This document shows, one piece after another, positions 52,122-60,349 of a DNA stretch of 64,000 nucleotides. This stretch comes from WS-2 sp036507005 (GTDB taxonomy: Bacteria; Eisenbacteria; RBG-16-71-46): NCBI GenBank assembly GCA_036507005.1, contig DASXQT010000006.1, positions 1 to 64,000 on the forward strand, in the 5' to 3' direction. Every line of letters begins with the position of its first letter. The first letter of the stretch is position 1. The notes under the pieces are model-generated. The model had not been told where the DNA came from and ran no database searches. It saw only the letters and a program-made list of their open reading frames with translations. A program made the position numbers and the translations under genes.

Positions 52122-53702
52122 CTATGGGCGCCTTGCCTCGTGCCCGTCCGACGGCGCCACGCTCGCCGTGGCGGCGGGCGGCGGCGGCCGGAATCGCTTC
52201 CTCGTCTCGAGCTTCGTCGCCTTCAGCGAATCCAGGCTGCTCAGCAGCTCCCGATAGGTCATCGGGACGCCGAACCCGGCGGACCTCGACGTCTCCCTGC
52301 GGTGCGCCTTCTCCATCGTGCGCAGCCGGGCGTCCAGCCAGCGCGAGAGCCGGTCCAGCTCGATCGCCTGGCCCGCGCCCTCCTTCTCGAGGCCGGTGTC
52401 GTCGTTCCTCACGTCCAGCGCCACGGCCCGGCGGATCGGCTTCCGGATCGGCCCGGTGAGCCACGAGCCCGGCGGCCCGCTCTTGTGCGCGTTGGCCTCC
52501 ATGTTCCAGACCCGGTTGATCATGAACCTCCATGAGCCGCCCACGTGGAACTGGTAGTTCTCCTCGTCCATCCACTGGAAGACCTTGGTGAGGATCGCGT
52601 CCAGGTGCCGGTTTTTCTCGAGCTTCCGGAAATCCCTCCACTCCGCGCACAGCTCGAAACGGGGATCCACCTCGATGTCCCCGGGCTGGAAGGTGCGCTC
52701 CGAGCGGATGCCCATGGCGCTCAGCAGGCTCCGGTTCCGCTTGCCGAACACGCTCGGAAACATCGGGACCGATGCCACGGACTTGCCCTGCTCCCGGGCG
52801 CATTCCTCGAACTTCGCCCGGATCACCTCGGCGCAGAACATCCGCCGGTGATCGTCCATGTCGTTGGGGAAGTCGTAGAAGACCTTCTCGTCTCCGCGTC
52901 CGGCTTCGACCGCCTCGGCGCGGGCCTTCTCCGCGGCACACCGGGCGATCTCGGGATCCTCGAAGCGGAAGAACGCCACGCGGACGCTCTTGCCGCTCAG
53001 CAGGTTCTCGATCGGGCGGTATCGCAGGCCGTCGGTCATCTGCGAATCCACGATGAAGCGCCGGCCGCTTCCGGGATCCACGTAGATGAACCCCGCGTGC
53101 GAGAACTGCGAGGCGATGCTCGCGATCCGCGCGACCCCGGCGCTCACGGACGACGGGCTGCGCAGGACGAAGACGTCCCCGGTGCGCAGCTCGAGGCCGG
53201 TGGCCGTGGAATCTCGGAACATGAGGCGCGGCGGCCGGCTCCCTTCGATGGGAGAGGTCCTCTTCTGCTTCGCGATCTCCAGCGAGTCGTCCCATTCGAT
53301 CAGGTAGTCCTCGGCGAACCGGGCCGCGCGGACCATCTGGCGCAAGGCGCGCGCGCACTCCCTCACCCGGGGATCGTCGAGGGACGGGGCCGACTGCAGG
53401 ATCTCGCGATACCGGTCGCGCAGGAGCTGCCGGGTCGCGAAGACCTCCTCCGCGACCTCGGCCCCCCGGCCCTGGAGGTCGGCCAGATCGAAGTCGATGG
53501 GGTCGGCCAGGAAGAAATCGGCGTAGGTGCGGTCGATCTGGTCGGCGAAATTGTCCAGCGTCAGCCGGCGGCTCTCGAGAACGCCCCGGAACGCTCGAAG
53601 CTCGGCCCGGAAGTTCCGCCTCCCGATCTCGTGCTTCACCGACGGGGCGCCGGGTGCGACCAGGAGCCAGACGAGCGCGGGGATTGCGAGGACGTTCAGC
53701 AT
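52122..53702 (-). CDS. YiiX/YebB-like permuted NlpC/P60 cysteine hydrolase, secreted
   Basis: A 526-residue protein. The ATG at 53702 begins a signal peptide (MLNVLAIPALVWLLVAPGAPS). A helical domain of 150 residues follows. The hydrolase core has LRTGDVFVLRS, then the catalytic His in SQFSHAGFIYVD (H202) and the Cys in MFCAEVIRAKF (C290), the His-before-Cys order of circularly permuted papain-like YiiX proteins. The C-terminal 200 residues are helical and charged with no known domain. Substrates could be peptidoglycan amides or lipoprotein amides. It is longer than typical YiiX. Confidence 0.75.
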   Translation of the reverse strand: MLNVLAIPALVWLLVAPGAPSVKHEIGRRNFRAELRAFRGVLESRRLTLDNFADQIDRTYADFFLADPIDFDLADLQGRGAEVAEEVFATRQLLRDRYREILQSAPSLDDPRVRECARALRQMVRAARFAEDYLIEWDDSLEIAKQKRTSPIEGSRPPRLMFRDSTATGLELRTGDVFVLRSPSSVSAGVARIASIASQFSHAGFIYVDPGSGRRFIVDSQMTDGLRYRPIENLLSGKSVRVAFFRFEDPEIARCAAEKARAEAVEAGRGDEKVFYDFPNDMDDHRRMFCAEVIRAKFEECAREQGKSVASVPMFPSVFGKRNRSLLSAMGIRSERTFQPGDIEVDPRFELCAEWRDFRKLEKNRHLDAILTKVFQWMDEENYQFHVGGSWRFMINRVWNMEANAHKSGPPGSWLTGPIRKPIRRAVALDVRNDDTGLEKEGAGQAIELDRLSRWLDARLRTMEKAHRRETSRSAGFGVPMTYRELLSSLDSLKATKLETRKRFRPPPPAATASVAPSDGHEARRP

Positions 53703-53725
53703 GGGCGGCCTCCGATGGCAGAAGC

Positions 53726-54553
53726 CTACACCCGCCGCACGCCCTCCGCCCAGCAGCGCGCGAACCAGATCGCGGCGTCGGGCCGTGCGCCCCAGGCGTG
53801 GATCGCCGCGATCGTGGCGTCGAAGGCGTCGCGCTCGATCGGCCCGGCTGCGAGGATCGCCGCGCGCGCGCCTTCGAGAATCGCCGCCAGGTTCTGCACG
53901 AACAGCTCGAGCCGGCCGTCCCCAGCGCAGCCGCCGAAGAAGAGCCAGGCGTTGCGCGAAGGCGCCACACCCGCGGCGTGGAGCAGCGCGACCAGCTTCC
54001 GGCCCACGTAGGGATCGTTGCCGTTCCGCTCGTAGCTCCTGATGTAGGCGCGCCACGCGTCCATGAGCCCGGGCGGCTCGGGCGAGAGCCGCAGCACGTC
54101 GTGATCGTCGTCCTCGAGCACCACGCGCCCGCCGATCCGCACCGCGCGCGCCATCGCCTGCACCACGCGCTTGGGATCGGGCACGTGCTCGAGGATGAAG
54201 CGCGCGTGCGCCACGTCGAAGCTGCCCCACTCGCCCGGGGCGAGCTCGAGCGCCATCACGTCGCCCTCGCGCATCTCGAGCAGGCGCTCCTCGCCGTCCG
54301 CGCGCGCCAGGCGGCGCGCCTCGGCGATCTGCTCCGCGCTGCGCTCGATCCCGAGCGCGCGCCCTTGGGGCCCGACCGCGCGCGCGATCGCGCGCGTGAG
54401 CTGCCCGAGCCCGGCGCCGACGTCGAGCACCCGCTCGCCGCCCTGGAGGCCGAGCCCGCGCAGCGAGGACTCGTTGAGCAGCTCGTTGAGCGTCGAGAGG
54501 CGCCGCTGCTCCTCGGGCGCGGTGCCGTGAACGTAGCGCGAGTCGGAAGCCAT
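53726..54553 (-). CDS. Class I SAM-dependent methyltransferase
   Basis: A 275-residue enzyme. GAGGAG precedes the ATG at 54553. Motif I is VLDVGAGLGQLTRAIA, with the acidic residue of the next strand in LGIERSAEQIAEAR; later motifs are FDVAHARFILEHVPDPKRVVQ and GGRVVLEDDDHDVL. The C-terminal part is helical and may fix the substrate. The target (small molecule more likely than protein) cannot be told. It is divergent from the lipoprotein at 54760. Confidence 0.85.
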   Translation of the reverse strand: MASDSRYVHGTAPEEQRRLSTLNELLNESSLRGLGLQGGERVLDVGAGLGQLTRAIARAVGPQGRALGIERSAEQIAEARRLARADGEERLLEMREGDVMALELAPGEWGSFDVAHARFILEHVPDPKRVVQAMARAVRIGGRVVLEDDDHDVLRLSPEPPGLMDAWRAYIRSYERNGNDPYVGRKLVALLHAAGVAPSRNAWLFFGGCAGDGRLELFVQNLAAILEGARAAILAAGPIERDAFDATIAAIHAWGARPDAAIWFARCWAEGVRRV

Positions 54554-54759
54554 GCGACGCTCCTCGAACGGGTGGCGGGGGCCGGGCTCCCCGGCGGTGT
54601 CAGGCGCCCGTGAAATCCGCGGCATTTCGCGATACCTGCCCGCCGGAGAAGGCGTATGTATACTGCATCCCGCGCCTGCCGTCCGCCCCCCCGGCGACGC
54701 ACGAGCCCCAAACCTGGCCGCCGGCAGCGCCGGCGGGCCGCCGCAAGGAGACCGCGCTC

Positions 54760-56130
54760 ATGCGCCGCCTGACGCGTTTCGCCGCCCCGCTTTCGCTGCT
54801 CCTCGTGCTGTCGTGCGCCTCGACCTCGGAGCTGGTGCGCCGCGGCGAGAGCGCGCTCAACGCCGGCAACATGGACCGCGCCTACGACTGGTCGAAACGC
54901 GCGCTCAAGCAGGATTCCGGCAACGCGCGCGCGCGGGAGATCATGACCGCCGCCGCCGGCCCGCTGCTCGCCCAGAAGAAGGCGCGGGTGCGCAACCTCG
55001 GGGACGTGGACACCGTGGCCGCCGCGCGGGCCGCGATCGAGGTCGACGACTTCCGCGCCGAGCTGATCCGCTACCGCGTCGCGCTCGTGCCCGATCCCGA
55101 GTTCGACTCCGTGGAGGCGCGAATCCGCACCGGCGCGGCGCGGATCTACTACGACACCGGCACCGCCCACCTCGCTGGCCGCCGCCCGAAGCTGGCCGTC
55201 GCTGACTTCACCGAGGCGCAGCGGTTCTCCTCGGGCTATCGCGACGTCGGCGACAAGCTCGCGCGAGCCCGCGAGGAGGCCATCAGCCGCGTGGTGATCC
55301 TGCCGTTCAACAACGACGTCGGCGTTCCGGGGCTCGCGCTCCAGCTCTCCGCCGACCTCTATCCCCAGATGGAGTACCAGCTCAGCTCGCGGGACTTCCA
55401 GTACACGCGGCTCGTCCCGCGCGAGCAGATCGAGCGGCGCCTGACCGTGGCCCAGGCCAAGGGCATGTCGCGCGAGGAGGCGGTGAGCCTCGGCCGCGCG
55501 CTGGGCGCCCAGCGCGTGGTGATGGGGCGCATCCACGACCTGCGCTCCGACACCGACACCCACACCTGGCACGAGAACCTGTTCCACAAGGTGCTCGTGC
55601 GCGGCGAGGACCGGACACCGCGCGTGAATTTCGAGGAGGAGCGCTTCGAGGCCGTGGCCCGCGAGCGGCGGGTGTCGATCGCGATCGATCTCGAGGTGCT
55701 CGAGACCGACGAGGGCGAGCGCCTCGCGCACGATTCGCAGGCGCGGGCGCTCGAGGCCCACACCGTGTTCACGCACTTCTCGCCCGCCGGGAGCTGCGAC
55801 GACTACTGCGTCGCGCCGCCCGAGTGGAAGGACTCGGACCGCGGCCAGCGCGTCGAGAAGGACTGGCGGAGCACGTTCGGTTCGTGGACCATGCCCGCGC
55901 TGCTCGAGCGCGCGCGCCGCGATCCCGGCCGCACCCGCTACGAAGTGCGCTATCGCTCGGAGTTCTCGGCCTCCGGCACCAGCACCCCGGTGTGGCTCGA
56001 CGACCTGCCGCCGGTCGAGGACCTGGCGTATATTGCGCTCTCCGACTCGTGGATGCCGATCCTCGACATGCTGCACGAGCTGGACGGCAAGGACGACGTC
56101 GACGTGCTGGCGGGGCCCGACGGCCACTGA
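54760..56130 (+). CDS. Lipoprotein with TPR-like and CsgG/LpoB-like regions
   Basis: A 456-residue protein. AAGGAG lies ten bases before the ATG. The signal ends in a lipobox LVLSC (C19), so it is a lipoprotein. Residues 25-200 have TPR-like repeats (RGESALNAGNMDRAYDWSKRAL, GRRPKLAVADFTEAQRFSSG). Then RVVILPFNNDVG and ALGAQRVVMGRIHDLRSD resemble CsgG/LpoB-type N-terminal folds. No enzyme motif is seen. It may be an outer-membrane assembly or export partner. The C-terminus holds a pair of cysteines (CDDYC) that may form a disulfide. Confidence 0.65.
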   Translation: MRRLTRFAAPLSLLLVLSCASTSELVRRGESALNAGNMDRAYDWSKRALKQDSGNARAREIMTAAAGPLLAQKKARVRNLGDVDTVAAARAAIEVDDFRAELIRYRVALVPDPEFDSVEARIRTGAARIYYDTGTAHLAGRRPKLAVADFTEAQRFSSGYRDVGDKLARAREEAISRVVILPFNNDVGVPGLALQLSADLYPQMEYQLSSRDFQYTRLVPREQIERRLTVAQAKGMSREEAVSLGRALGAQRVVMGRIHDLRSDTDTHTWHENLFHKVLVRGEDRTPRVNFEEERFEAVARERRVSIAIDLEVLETDEGERLAHDSQARALEAHTVFTHFSPAGSCDDYCVAPPEWKDSDRGQRVEKDWRSTFGSWTMPALLERARRDPGRTRYEVRYRSEFSASGTSTPVWLDDLPPVEDLAYIALSDSWMPILDMLHELDGKDDVDVLAGPDGH

Positions 56131-56188
56131 CGCGGGACCGGGCAGGAATCTGATGCGCTGAACCTCGCGCCGCGCGCGGGAGGGAGCG

Positions 56189-57646
56189 GTGGCGGGCGAT
56201 ACGACCATCGAGGCCGGACCCGCGCCGGGCGCCGCCCCGGCGCCCGCGGCGCTCCCCGCCGGCGTCACGCGGCCCATCCCGGGCGCGCTGCTCTCGCTCG
56301 CGCTCCCGGTGCTCGCCTCCCAGATCCTGCGCCTCGGCTACCAATGGGTGGACGCGCTCTGGGTGCGCGGGCTCGGCGTGCACGCGACCGCCGCCGTCAC
56401 CACCTCGATCTTCGTGATGTGGTGGGTCTACTCGCTCAACGACGTGTTCGCGATCGGCGTGACCGCCTACACCAGCCAGCTCCTCGGCGCGGGCGAGCGC
56501 CGGCGCGCCGGCGTCGCCGCCTACAAGGGCCTGCGGGCCTCGGCGCTCCTCGGCCTCACCGGCACGGTGCTCGGCGTGTTCCTGGCGCCCCGCATCTTCG
56601 GCCTGATGAGCCCCGATCCGCGCTCGGTCGAGAGCGGCGCCGCCTACCTCGCGGTCGTGCTCGGCGGCGCCCCGCTCTACCTCATGGGGCTCACCAGCGA
56701 GAGCATCATGCGCGCCTCGGGCGACACGCGCACTCCGCTCGTGATCGACCTGTGCGCCGTGACGCTCAACGCCGTGCTCGATCCGTTCCTGATCTACGGC
56801 TGGGGACCGTTCCCGAGGATGGGCGTGGCGGGCGCCGCGTGGGCCACGGTGATCGCGCAGGCCGCGATGATCACCGGCTACCTCACGGTCGCGGCGCGCG
56901 GGCACCGCGCGTTCCCGCTCGCGCGCCACGCCGAGGGGCCGCCGGTCCGGATCGCCGGCATGGCACGGGTCGGCATTCCCGCCGCGCTGATCGGCATGCT
57001 GTTCTCGGTGGTGTACGTGGCGTTCGCGCGCTCGGCGTCGCGCTTCGGCGCCGCCTCCATGGCGATCGTCGGGATCGCGAACCGGGTCGAGGCGCTCCAG
57101 TTCATGAACTCGGTCGCGATCGGCACCGCGGGCGCCGCGCTGGTGGGGCAGAACCTGGGCGCCGGGCGCCCGGACCGCGCCGCGCGCGTGATCCGCACCG
57201 GGCTCACCTGGAACCTGTGGATCGCGGGCGCGCTGAGCGCCGTCCTCATCGCGTGGCCCCAGCTCTTCCTCTCGCTCTTCAGCCGCGACCCCGAGGTGCT
57301 GAGGCTGGGCGTGCCCTACGTGCGGATCCTGACCCTGTGCCTGATCGTGAATGGCATGGAGATCGTCACCGCCGAGTCGATCATGGGCTCGGGCCACACC
57401 CGGGCGCTGTCCTGGATCTTCGGCACGTTCTCGCTGCTGCGCATCCCGCTCGGGTTCAAGGTGCCCGACTGGACCGGACTCGGCGTGCTCGGGATCGCGT
57501 GGGTGATCACCGTCACGTGCGTGGTGCGCGGGCTCATCATCGTGGGCTGGGCCGCGCGCGGCACGTGGAAACGCGGGCTCTACGGCGAGCTGCACGGCGC
57601 CGAGCCCCCGCGCCCGGAGCCGCCGGGGGCCAGCGGCCGCGCGTGA
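56189..57646 (+). CDS. MATE-family efflux transporter
   Basis: A 485-residue protein with 12 helices. GGAGGGAG precedes a GTG start. The MATE layout is clear in both halves: ALLSLALPVLASQILRLGYQWVDALWV in helix 1, VTAYTSQLLGAGERRRAG, GLTSESIMRASGDTRTPL, and in the second half GIANRVEALQFMNSVAIGTAGAALVGQNLGAGRP in pieces. These pumps expel drugs or metabolites with Na+ or H+. It stands alone between the lipoprotein and the flavoprotein genes. Confidence 0.88.
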   Translation: MAGDTTIEAGPAPGAAPAPAALPAGVTRPIPGALLSLALPVLASQILRLGYQWVDALWVRGLGVHATAAVTTSIFVMWWVYSLNDVFAIGVTAYTSQLLGAGERRRAGVAAYKGLRASALLGLTGTVLGVFLAPRIFGLMSPDPRSVESGAAYLAVVLGGAPLYLMGLTSESIMRASGDTRTPLVIDLCAVTLNAVLDPFLIYGWGPFPRMGVAGAAWATVIAQAAMITGYLTVAARGHRAFPLARHAEGPPVRIAGMARVGIPAALIGMLFSVVYVAFARSASRFGAASMAIVGIANRVEALQFMNSVAIGTAGAALVGQNLGAGRPDRAARVIRTGLTWNLWIAGALSAVLIAWPQLFLSLFSRDPEVLRLGVPYVRILTLCLIVNGMEIVTAESIMGSGHTRALSWIFGTFSLLRIPLGFKVPDWTGLGVLGIAWVITVTCVVRGLIIVGWAARGTWKRGLYGELHGAEPPRPEPPGASGRA

Positions 57647-57717
57647 TAGACTGCGCCGCGTTCTTCCCGCTCTGCCGCCCGATTCGGCGCTGAGGTTCGG
57701 ATCCACTCGGAGGAGCG

Positions 57718-58932
57718 ATGGCCTCCACTCACTACCCGTACGTGATCGTCGGCGGAGGGCTCACCGGCGCCTCCGCGATCGAGGGCATCCGCTCGCGCGA
57801 CAAGGAGAGCCCGATCCTCGTGCTGGCGCGCGAGAACCATCCGCCCTATCACCGCCCGCCGCTCTCGAAGGGCTTGTGGTTCGGCAAGGAGACGCGCGAC
57901 AAGCTCCCCGTCCATCCCGACGACTTCTATCGCGAGAACAAGGTGGAGCTGTTCCTGCGGCGCGAGGCCGTGGAGCTGGATCCCGCGAAGCACGTCGTGT
58001 GGGACGACCGCGGGACCGAGATCGGCTACGGAAAGCTCCTGCTCGCCACCGGCGGCCGGCCGCGCATGCTGGATGCCGAGGGCGCCGACACCGAGGGCGT
58101 GCACTACTACCGCTATCTGGAAGACTACCTGATGCTGGAGAGCAAGCTGCCGCATTTCCAGCACGCGCTCGTCGTGGGAGGCGGCTTCATCGGTTTGGAG
58201 CTCGCCGCCGCGCTCCGCCACAAGGGCAAGGACGTGACCCTGCTCTACCCGCAGGAGTACCCGCTGCGCCGCGTGCTGCCGCGCGAGCTCGGGCTCTACG
58301 TCGCCGACTATTACCGGGAGAAGGGCGTGGAAACGGTTTCGGGGGAGAGCGTGGCCGCGCTCGCCGCCCGGGGCGGCGAGATCGTCGCCACTACGCACAA
58401 CTCGAACTCCGTGACCACCGAGATGGTGCTCGTGGGCGTGGGGATCGAGCCCACCACCGACCTCGCCGACGCCGCCGGGCTCCAGGTCGGGAACGGCATC
58501 GAGGTGGACGAGTACGCGCGCACCAGCGAGCCCGACATCTACGCCGCCGGCGACGTGGCCGAGTTCCCGTACCTGGCGCTCGACGTGCGCACCCGGGTCG
58601 AGCACTGGGACCACGCCATCCAGCACGGCCGCGCCGCCGGCGCCAACATGGCGGGCGCGAACCATCCCTACACCACGCTGCCCATGTTCTACTCCGACTT
58701 CTTCGACCTCGGCTGGGAGGCGGTCGGCGACCTCGATCCCGGCCTGGTGGTGGAGCCGGTGTGGAAGGAGCCCTTCCGCCAGGGCGTGCTGTTCTACCTG
58801 CGCGACGACGTGGTGCGCGGCGTGCTGCTCTGGAACTCCTGGGGCATGGTGGACTGGGTGCGCGAACTGATCCGCAAGGCGAAGCCCATGACGAGCGCCG
58901 AGCGCGCGGCGGTGATCCCGAGCGAGGGGTGA
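57718..58932 (+). CDS. AIF/ferredoxin-reductase-like FAD-dependent oxidoreductase
   Basis: A 404-residue flavoprotein with a strong ribosome site (GGAGGAGCG). Two dinucleotide folds are visible: VIVGGGLTGASAIEGI for FAD and VVGGGFIGLELAAAL for NAD(P)H, plus PDIYAAGDVAEFPYL. HRPPLSKGLWFG and LLLATGGRPR fit the AIF/rubredoxin-ferredoxin reductase branch, and the C-terminal domain (DFFDLGWEAVGDLDP, VRGVLLWNSWGMVDWVREL) is the AIF-type dimer domain. The electron acceptor is unknown. Confidence 0.88.
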   Translation: MASTHYPYVIVGGGLTGASAIEGIRSRDKESPILVLARENHPPYHRPPLSKGLWFGKETRDKLPVHPDDFYRENKVELFLRREAVELDPAKHVVWDDRGTEIGYGKLLLATGGRPRMLDAEGADTEGVHYYRYLEDYLMLESKLPHFQHALVVGGGFIGLELAAALRHKGKDVTLLYPQEYPLRRVLPRELGLYVADYYREKGVETVSGESVAALAARGGEIVATTHNSNSVTTEMVLVGVGIEPTTDLADAAGLQVGNGIEVDEYARTSEPDIYAAGDVAEFPYLALDVRTRVEHWDHAIQHGRAAGANMAGANHPYTTLPMFYSDFFDLGWEAVGDLDPGLVVEPVWKEPFRQGVLFYLRDDVVRGVLLWNSWGMVDWVRELIRKAKPMTSAERAAVIPSEG

Positions 58933-58989
58933 GGGAGGCGGCTTAGGAAGCAGCTGCTCCGTGCTGTGCCGGCAGCCATGGCTGGGCGG

Positions 58990-59005
58990 GGGGAATGCAT
59001 TCCCC
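58990..59005. repeat. Perfect 16-base palindrome upstream of the small membrane protein
   Basis: GGGGAATGCATTCCCC is a perfect palindrome 30 bases before the ATG at 59036. It may be an operator or a leader hairpin. Confidence 0.35.
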
Positions 59006-59035
59006 GCACGGAGGGCCCGTTGTACAGTGCCCGCC

Positions 59036-59395
59036 ATGCCGAGTCCCGAGACAGGCAGAGCGCCGGAGTCCGCGACGCGCCGGCCATCCGCGGCGCGCAT
59101 CCGCGCCGCGCGGCTCGTCGCGGTCGCGGCGGACGCGATCCAGATCGGGTTCATGCCGGCCTTTGCGGGCGGCGCGCTGTCGCTGCTGAACGACGCGCTG
59201 GACGTGGTGGTCGCCATCATCCTCGTGTCGCTCGTGGGGTGGCACTTCGCGTTCCTGCCCTCGTTGGTGGCGGAGCTGGTGCCCGGGGTGGACCTCGTGC
59301 CGACGTGGACGGTGGCCGTCCTCATCGCCACTCACGGGAGCAAGCCCGATCATCCGCCGCCTCCGCCGCCGGGCGGCGGCGCGGGCGCCCCATAG
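59036..59395 (+). CDS. Small hypothetical membrane protein
   Basis: A 119-residue protein with an Arg-rich N-terminus (TRRPSAARIRAARLV), two or three hydrophobic segments (AADAIQIGFMPAFAGGALSLL, DVVVAIILVSLVGWHFAFLPSLV, TWTVAVLIATHG) and a Pro/Gly tail. I do not recognise the family. The stop TAG (59393-59395) is followed directly by the ribosome site of the RidA gene, so the two are likely co-transcribed. Confidence 0.6.
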   Translation: MPSPETGRAPESATRRPSAARIRAARLVAVAADAIQIGFMPAFAGGALSLLNDALDVVVAIILVSLVGWHFAFLPSLVAELVPGVDLVPTWTVAVLIATHGSKPDHPPPPPPGGGAGAP

Positions 59396-59400
59396 GAGGA
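59394..59400 (+). promoter_or_regulatory. Ribosome site fixing a CTG start of the RidA gene
   Basis: AGGAGGA, four bases before CTG at 59405. An in-frame TAG lies at 59393-59395, so no ATG, GTG or TTG is available upstream of the conserved N-terminal strand. Confidence 0.6.
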
Positions 59401-59404
59401 GCCG

Positions 59405-59800
59405 CTGAGCGCCAAGCGGAAGTCCTACTCGTCCGGCACGCGCTGGGAGCCGATCGTCGGCTACTCGCGCGCGGTGCGGGTGGGCGACGTCATCCACGTC
59501 TCGGGCAGCACCGCCACCGACGAGCGCGGCGAGGTCGTGGGCCGCGGCGACGCCTACGCCCAGGCGGTGCAGACGCTGCGCAACATCGAGCGGGCACTCC
59601 GGGCCCTGGGCGCCGACATGAAGGACGTGGTGCGCACGCGCACCTACGTGACCGACATCTCGCGCTGGGAGGATGTGGGCCGGGCGCACGGCGAGGTGTT
59701 CCGCGACATCCGCCCGGCGACCAGCATGGTCGAGGTGAGCCGGCTGATCGATCCGGCGATGCTGGTCGAGATCGAAGCCGAGGCGATCGTCACGGAGTAG
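59405..59800 (+). CDS. RidA (YjgF/YER057c) family enamine/imine deaminase, CTG start
   Basis: A 131-residue protein. The RidA core is complete: RAVRVGDVIHVSGSTATDERG, YAQAVQTLRNIERALRALGAD, VVRTRTYVTDISRW, SMVEVSRLIDPAMLVEIEAEA, including the family's catalytic-type arginine in VVRTRTYVTD. The enzyme hydrolyses reactive enamines such as 2-aminoacrylate. The start appears to be CTG (59405): it follows AGGAGGA, and the first in-frame ordinary start (GTG at 59474) would remove the first beta strand (KRKSYSSGTRWEPIVGYSR). Confidence 0.85.
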   Translation: MSAKRKSYSSGTRWEPIVGYSRAVRVGDVIHVSGSTATDERGEVVGRGDAYAQAVQTLRNIERALRALGADMKDVVRTRTYVTDISRWEDVGRAHGEVFRDIRPATSMVEVSRLIDPAMLVEIEAEAIVTE

Positions 59801-59836
59801 GTCGGCTCGGGGAGACTGAGGCCAACCGCGGCCCTT

Positions 59837-60349
59837 CTAGGCATTTGGATTGGCGTGCTGGTCGGCTCTTTCGTTCGCGATCTCTTCGACCAGAGCCACA
59901 AGGCGTTCGGTAATCACCGTAGCCTTGGCCTTCGCGACATCTTTGGAGCGCATCGACTCCGACAGCAATGTCTCGAGCCGGTCCCGCATCGTGGCCGCCA
60001 ACTCGGCCGGGACGCGGCTCCCTCGCAGCGTCCCCTGGCGTAGTTCCTTTTCGATGCCGTCGAAGATGCTCCCTGCTAGCTCGCTTCTCTTGGGTGGCGC
60101 TGCCTTCTCTCGAGTGCCGCCGGCCGCAAGCAACCTTCGAGCCTGACCCACAAGATAGGGCTCCTTGCCTCCGTAGACCCAGTGAGCACCTAGATCCACG
60201 GCAAACGTGAGCAGTAGGGTAGAAATCATCGCGTCCCACGATTCAACCGAAACCGACCGCAATGTTACGACAGGTTCCATCTTCGGCTCTTGTCCTAGGA
60301 CTTCTGCGCAAAGCTTGATCGCCCTCTCTGCCAGATGATGATGGCTCAT
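59837..60349 (-). CDS. Small hypothetical protein coupled to the caspase-kinase gene
   Basis: A 170-residue protein starting MSHHHLAERAIKLCAEVLGQ. GGAGAGG precedes the ATG, which overlaps the stop of the caspase-kinase gene (ATGA), so the two are translationally coupled. The sequence looks mostly helical (AGSIFDGIEKELRQGTLRG, AATMRDRLETLLSESM, VITERLVALVEEIANERAD), with one hydrophobic stretch (MISTLLLTFAVDLGAHWVYGG). No known domain is recognised. Like its partner it has lower GC than neighbouring genes. It may be a regulator, target or immunity partner of the large protein. Confidence 0.75.
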   Translation of the reverse strand: MSHHHLAERAIKLCAEVLGQEPKMEPVVTLRSVSVESWDAMISTLLLTFAVDLGAHWVYGGKEPYLVGQARRLLAAGGTREKAAPPKRSELAGSIFDGIEKELRQGTLRGSRVPAELAATMRDRLETLLSESMRSKDVAKAKATVITERLVALVEEIANERADQHANPNA

